DNA of 64,000 nucleotides from Panaeolus papilionaceus (Eukaryota > Basidiomycota > Agaricomycetes > Agaricales), in the NCBI GenBank assembly GCA_015501605.1, contig JADNRZ010000001.1, positions 1,550,001 to 1,614,000 on the forward strand, written 5' to 3'. The position numbers were made by a program, and so were the translations under genes. The notes beneath the pieces were generated by a model. That model was not told the origin of the DNA. It did not search any database and saw only the letters and a program-made list of their open reading frames with translations. Every line of letters starts with the position of its first letter. The first letter of the stretch is position 1. Below are positions 63,627 to 64,000 of this stretch, in pieces.

Positions 63627-64000
63627 TGGCTTTGTTCTCTCACCCTTGACATAGTCTTGCAATTAGAGTTGCGTTGGCTGTTCTTAGTCTTCGCAGGACT
63701 ATCTACTCTCTTAGCTTTGCCTCCATTTTGGATATGTTTATTTTCACCTTTTTTATTCTAGTTCACCAAGTAAAAGTTATCACATACTTCATCCGAACAC
63801 CATTATCAACACCATCATCATCATTGTCTTATTGTGCCACTTTCATAGCTCGTTGTTTACCCTTTCTCATGTATGTCAAATTTGTTCTCGTCACATCACT
63901 TGCTTTGTGCTGTTTCTGTGTATATTTATGGTTGAGCCTTCATTTCACGCTTCCAACAACATCAGCATTAGTCGATAACTTTGATGGAACATACCATGTG
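63627..64000. other. 3' flank at the window end
   Basis: Pyrimidine-rich sequence after the nucleoporin stop, with an ATCATCATC run. No gene seen. Confidence 0.5.

Overview
The window is nuclear DNA of a mushroom-forming basidiomycete (Agaricomycetes). The evidence is many GT-AG introns of about 45-65 bases, a DUF4470-MYND protein, an AA12 quinoprotein dehydrogenase, an AA9 lytic polysaccharide monooxygenase (LPMO), a neurofibromin/IRA-type RasGAP and a Ty1/copia retrotransposon. No database was searched. Names rest on protein motifs, and gene models were spliced by hand. For every recognised protein-coding model except the frameshifted MYND gene, summed exon length is a multiple of three.

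Layout, left to right. 0-5 kb: the 3' end of an unknown gene, then a DUF4470/MYND gene whose frame is broken by one base at a C run. 5.2-11.5 kb: housekeeping genes CUL1 (SCF ubiquitin ligase scaffold), SNRNP40 (U5 snRNP) and, on the minus strand, a DNAJC28-like mitochondrial protein. 11.5-13.9 kb: a 13-exon Atg22-family transporter (minus). 14.4-17.1 kb: a secreted AA12 dehydrogenase and a secreted AA9 LPMO, tail to tail and 97 bases apart, a likely extracellular redox pair for plant cell-wall attack. 17.7-23.3 kb: PPIL4-type cyclophilin-RRM splicing factor, a BTB protein and the proline-catabolic P5C dehydrogenase. 24.1-29.7 kb: a 5.6 kb copia element on the minus strand with identical 341-bp LTRs, a 5-bp target duplication and one in-frame stop. 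31.6-41.5 kb: a 32-exon neurofibromin/IRA RasGAP of 2,724 residues. 42.1-48.5 kb: a coiled-coil protein and a single-pass membrane glycoprotein with an unusually long intron. 49.4-52.7 kb: a La-related protein of the LARP7/Pof8 type with two tandem xRRM domains, and a small KOW-like protein (minus). 52.7-55.3 kb: gene-free. 55.3-63.6 kb: an RNase III with a dsRNA-binding domain, cytochrome b5 (minus), and a 1,253-residue protein with one N-terminal membrane helix and a long FG-repeat tail, the layout of vertebrate POM121.

The genes do not form an operon-like unit. The clearest functional pairing is AA12 with AA9. RNA biology is well represented (SNRNP40, PPIL4, the La-related protein, RNase III), but adjacency there looks incidental. 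The points most worth following up are the POM121-like nucleoporin, the doubled xRRM, the AA12/AA9 pair and the two GC-AG introns.
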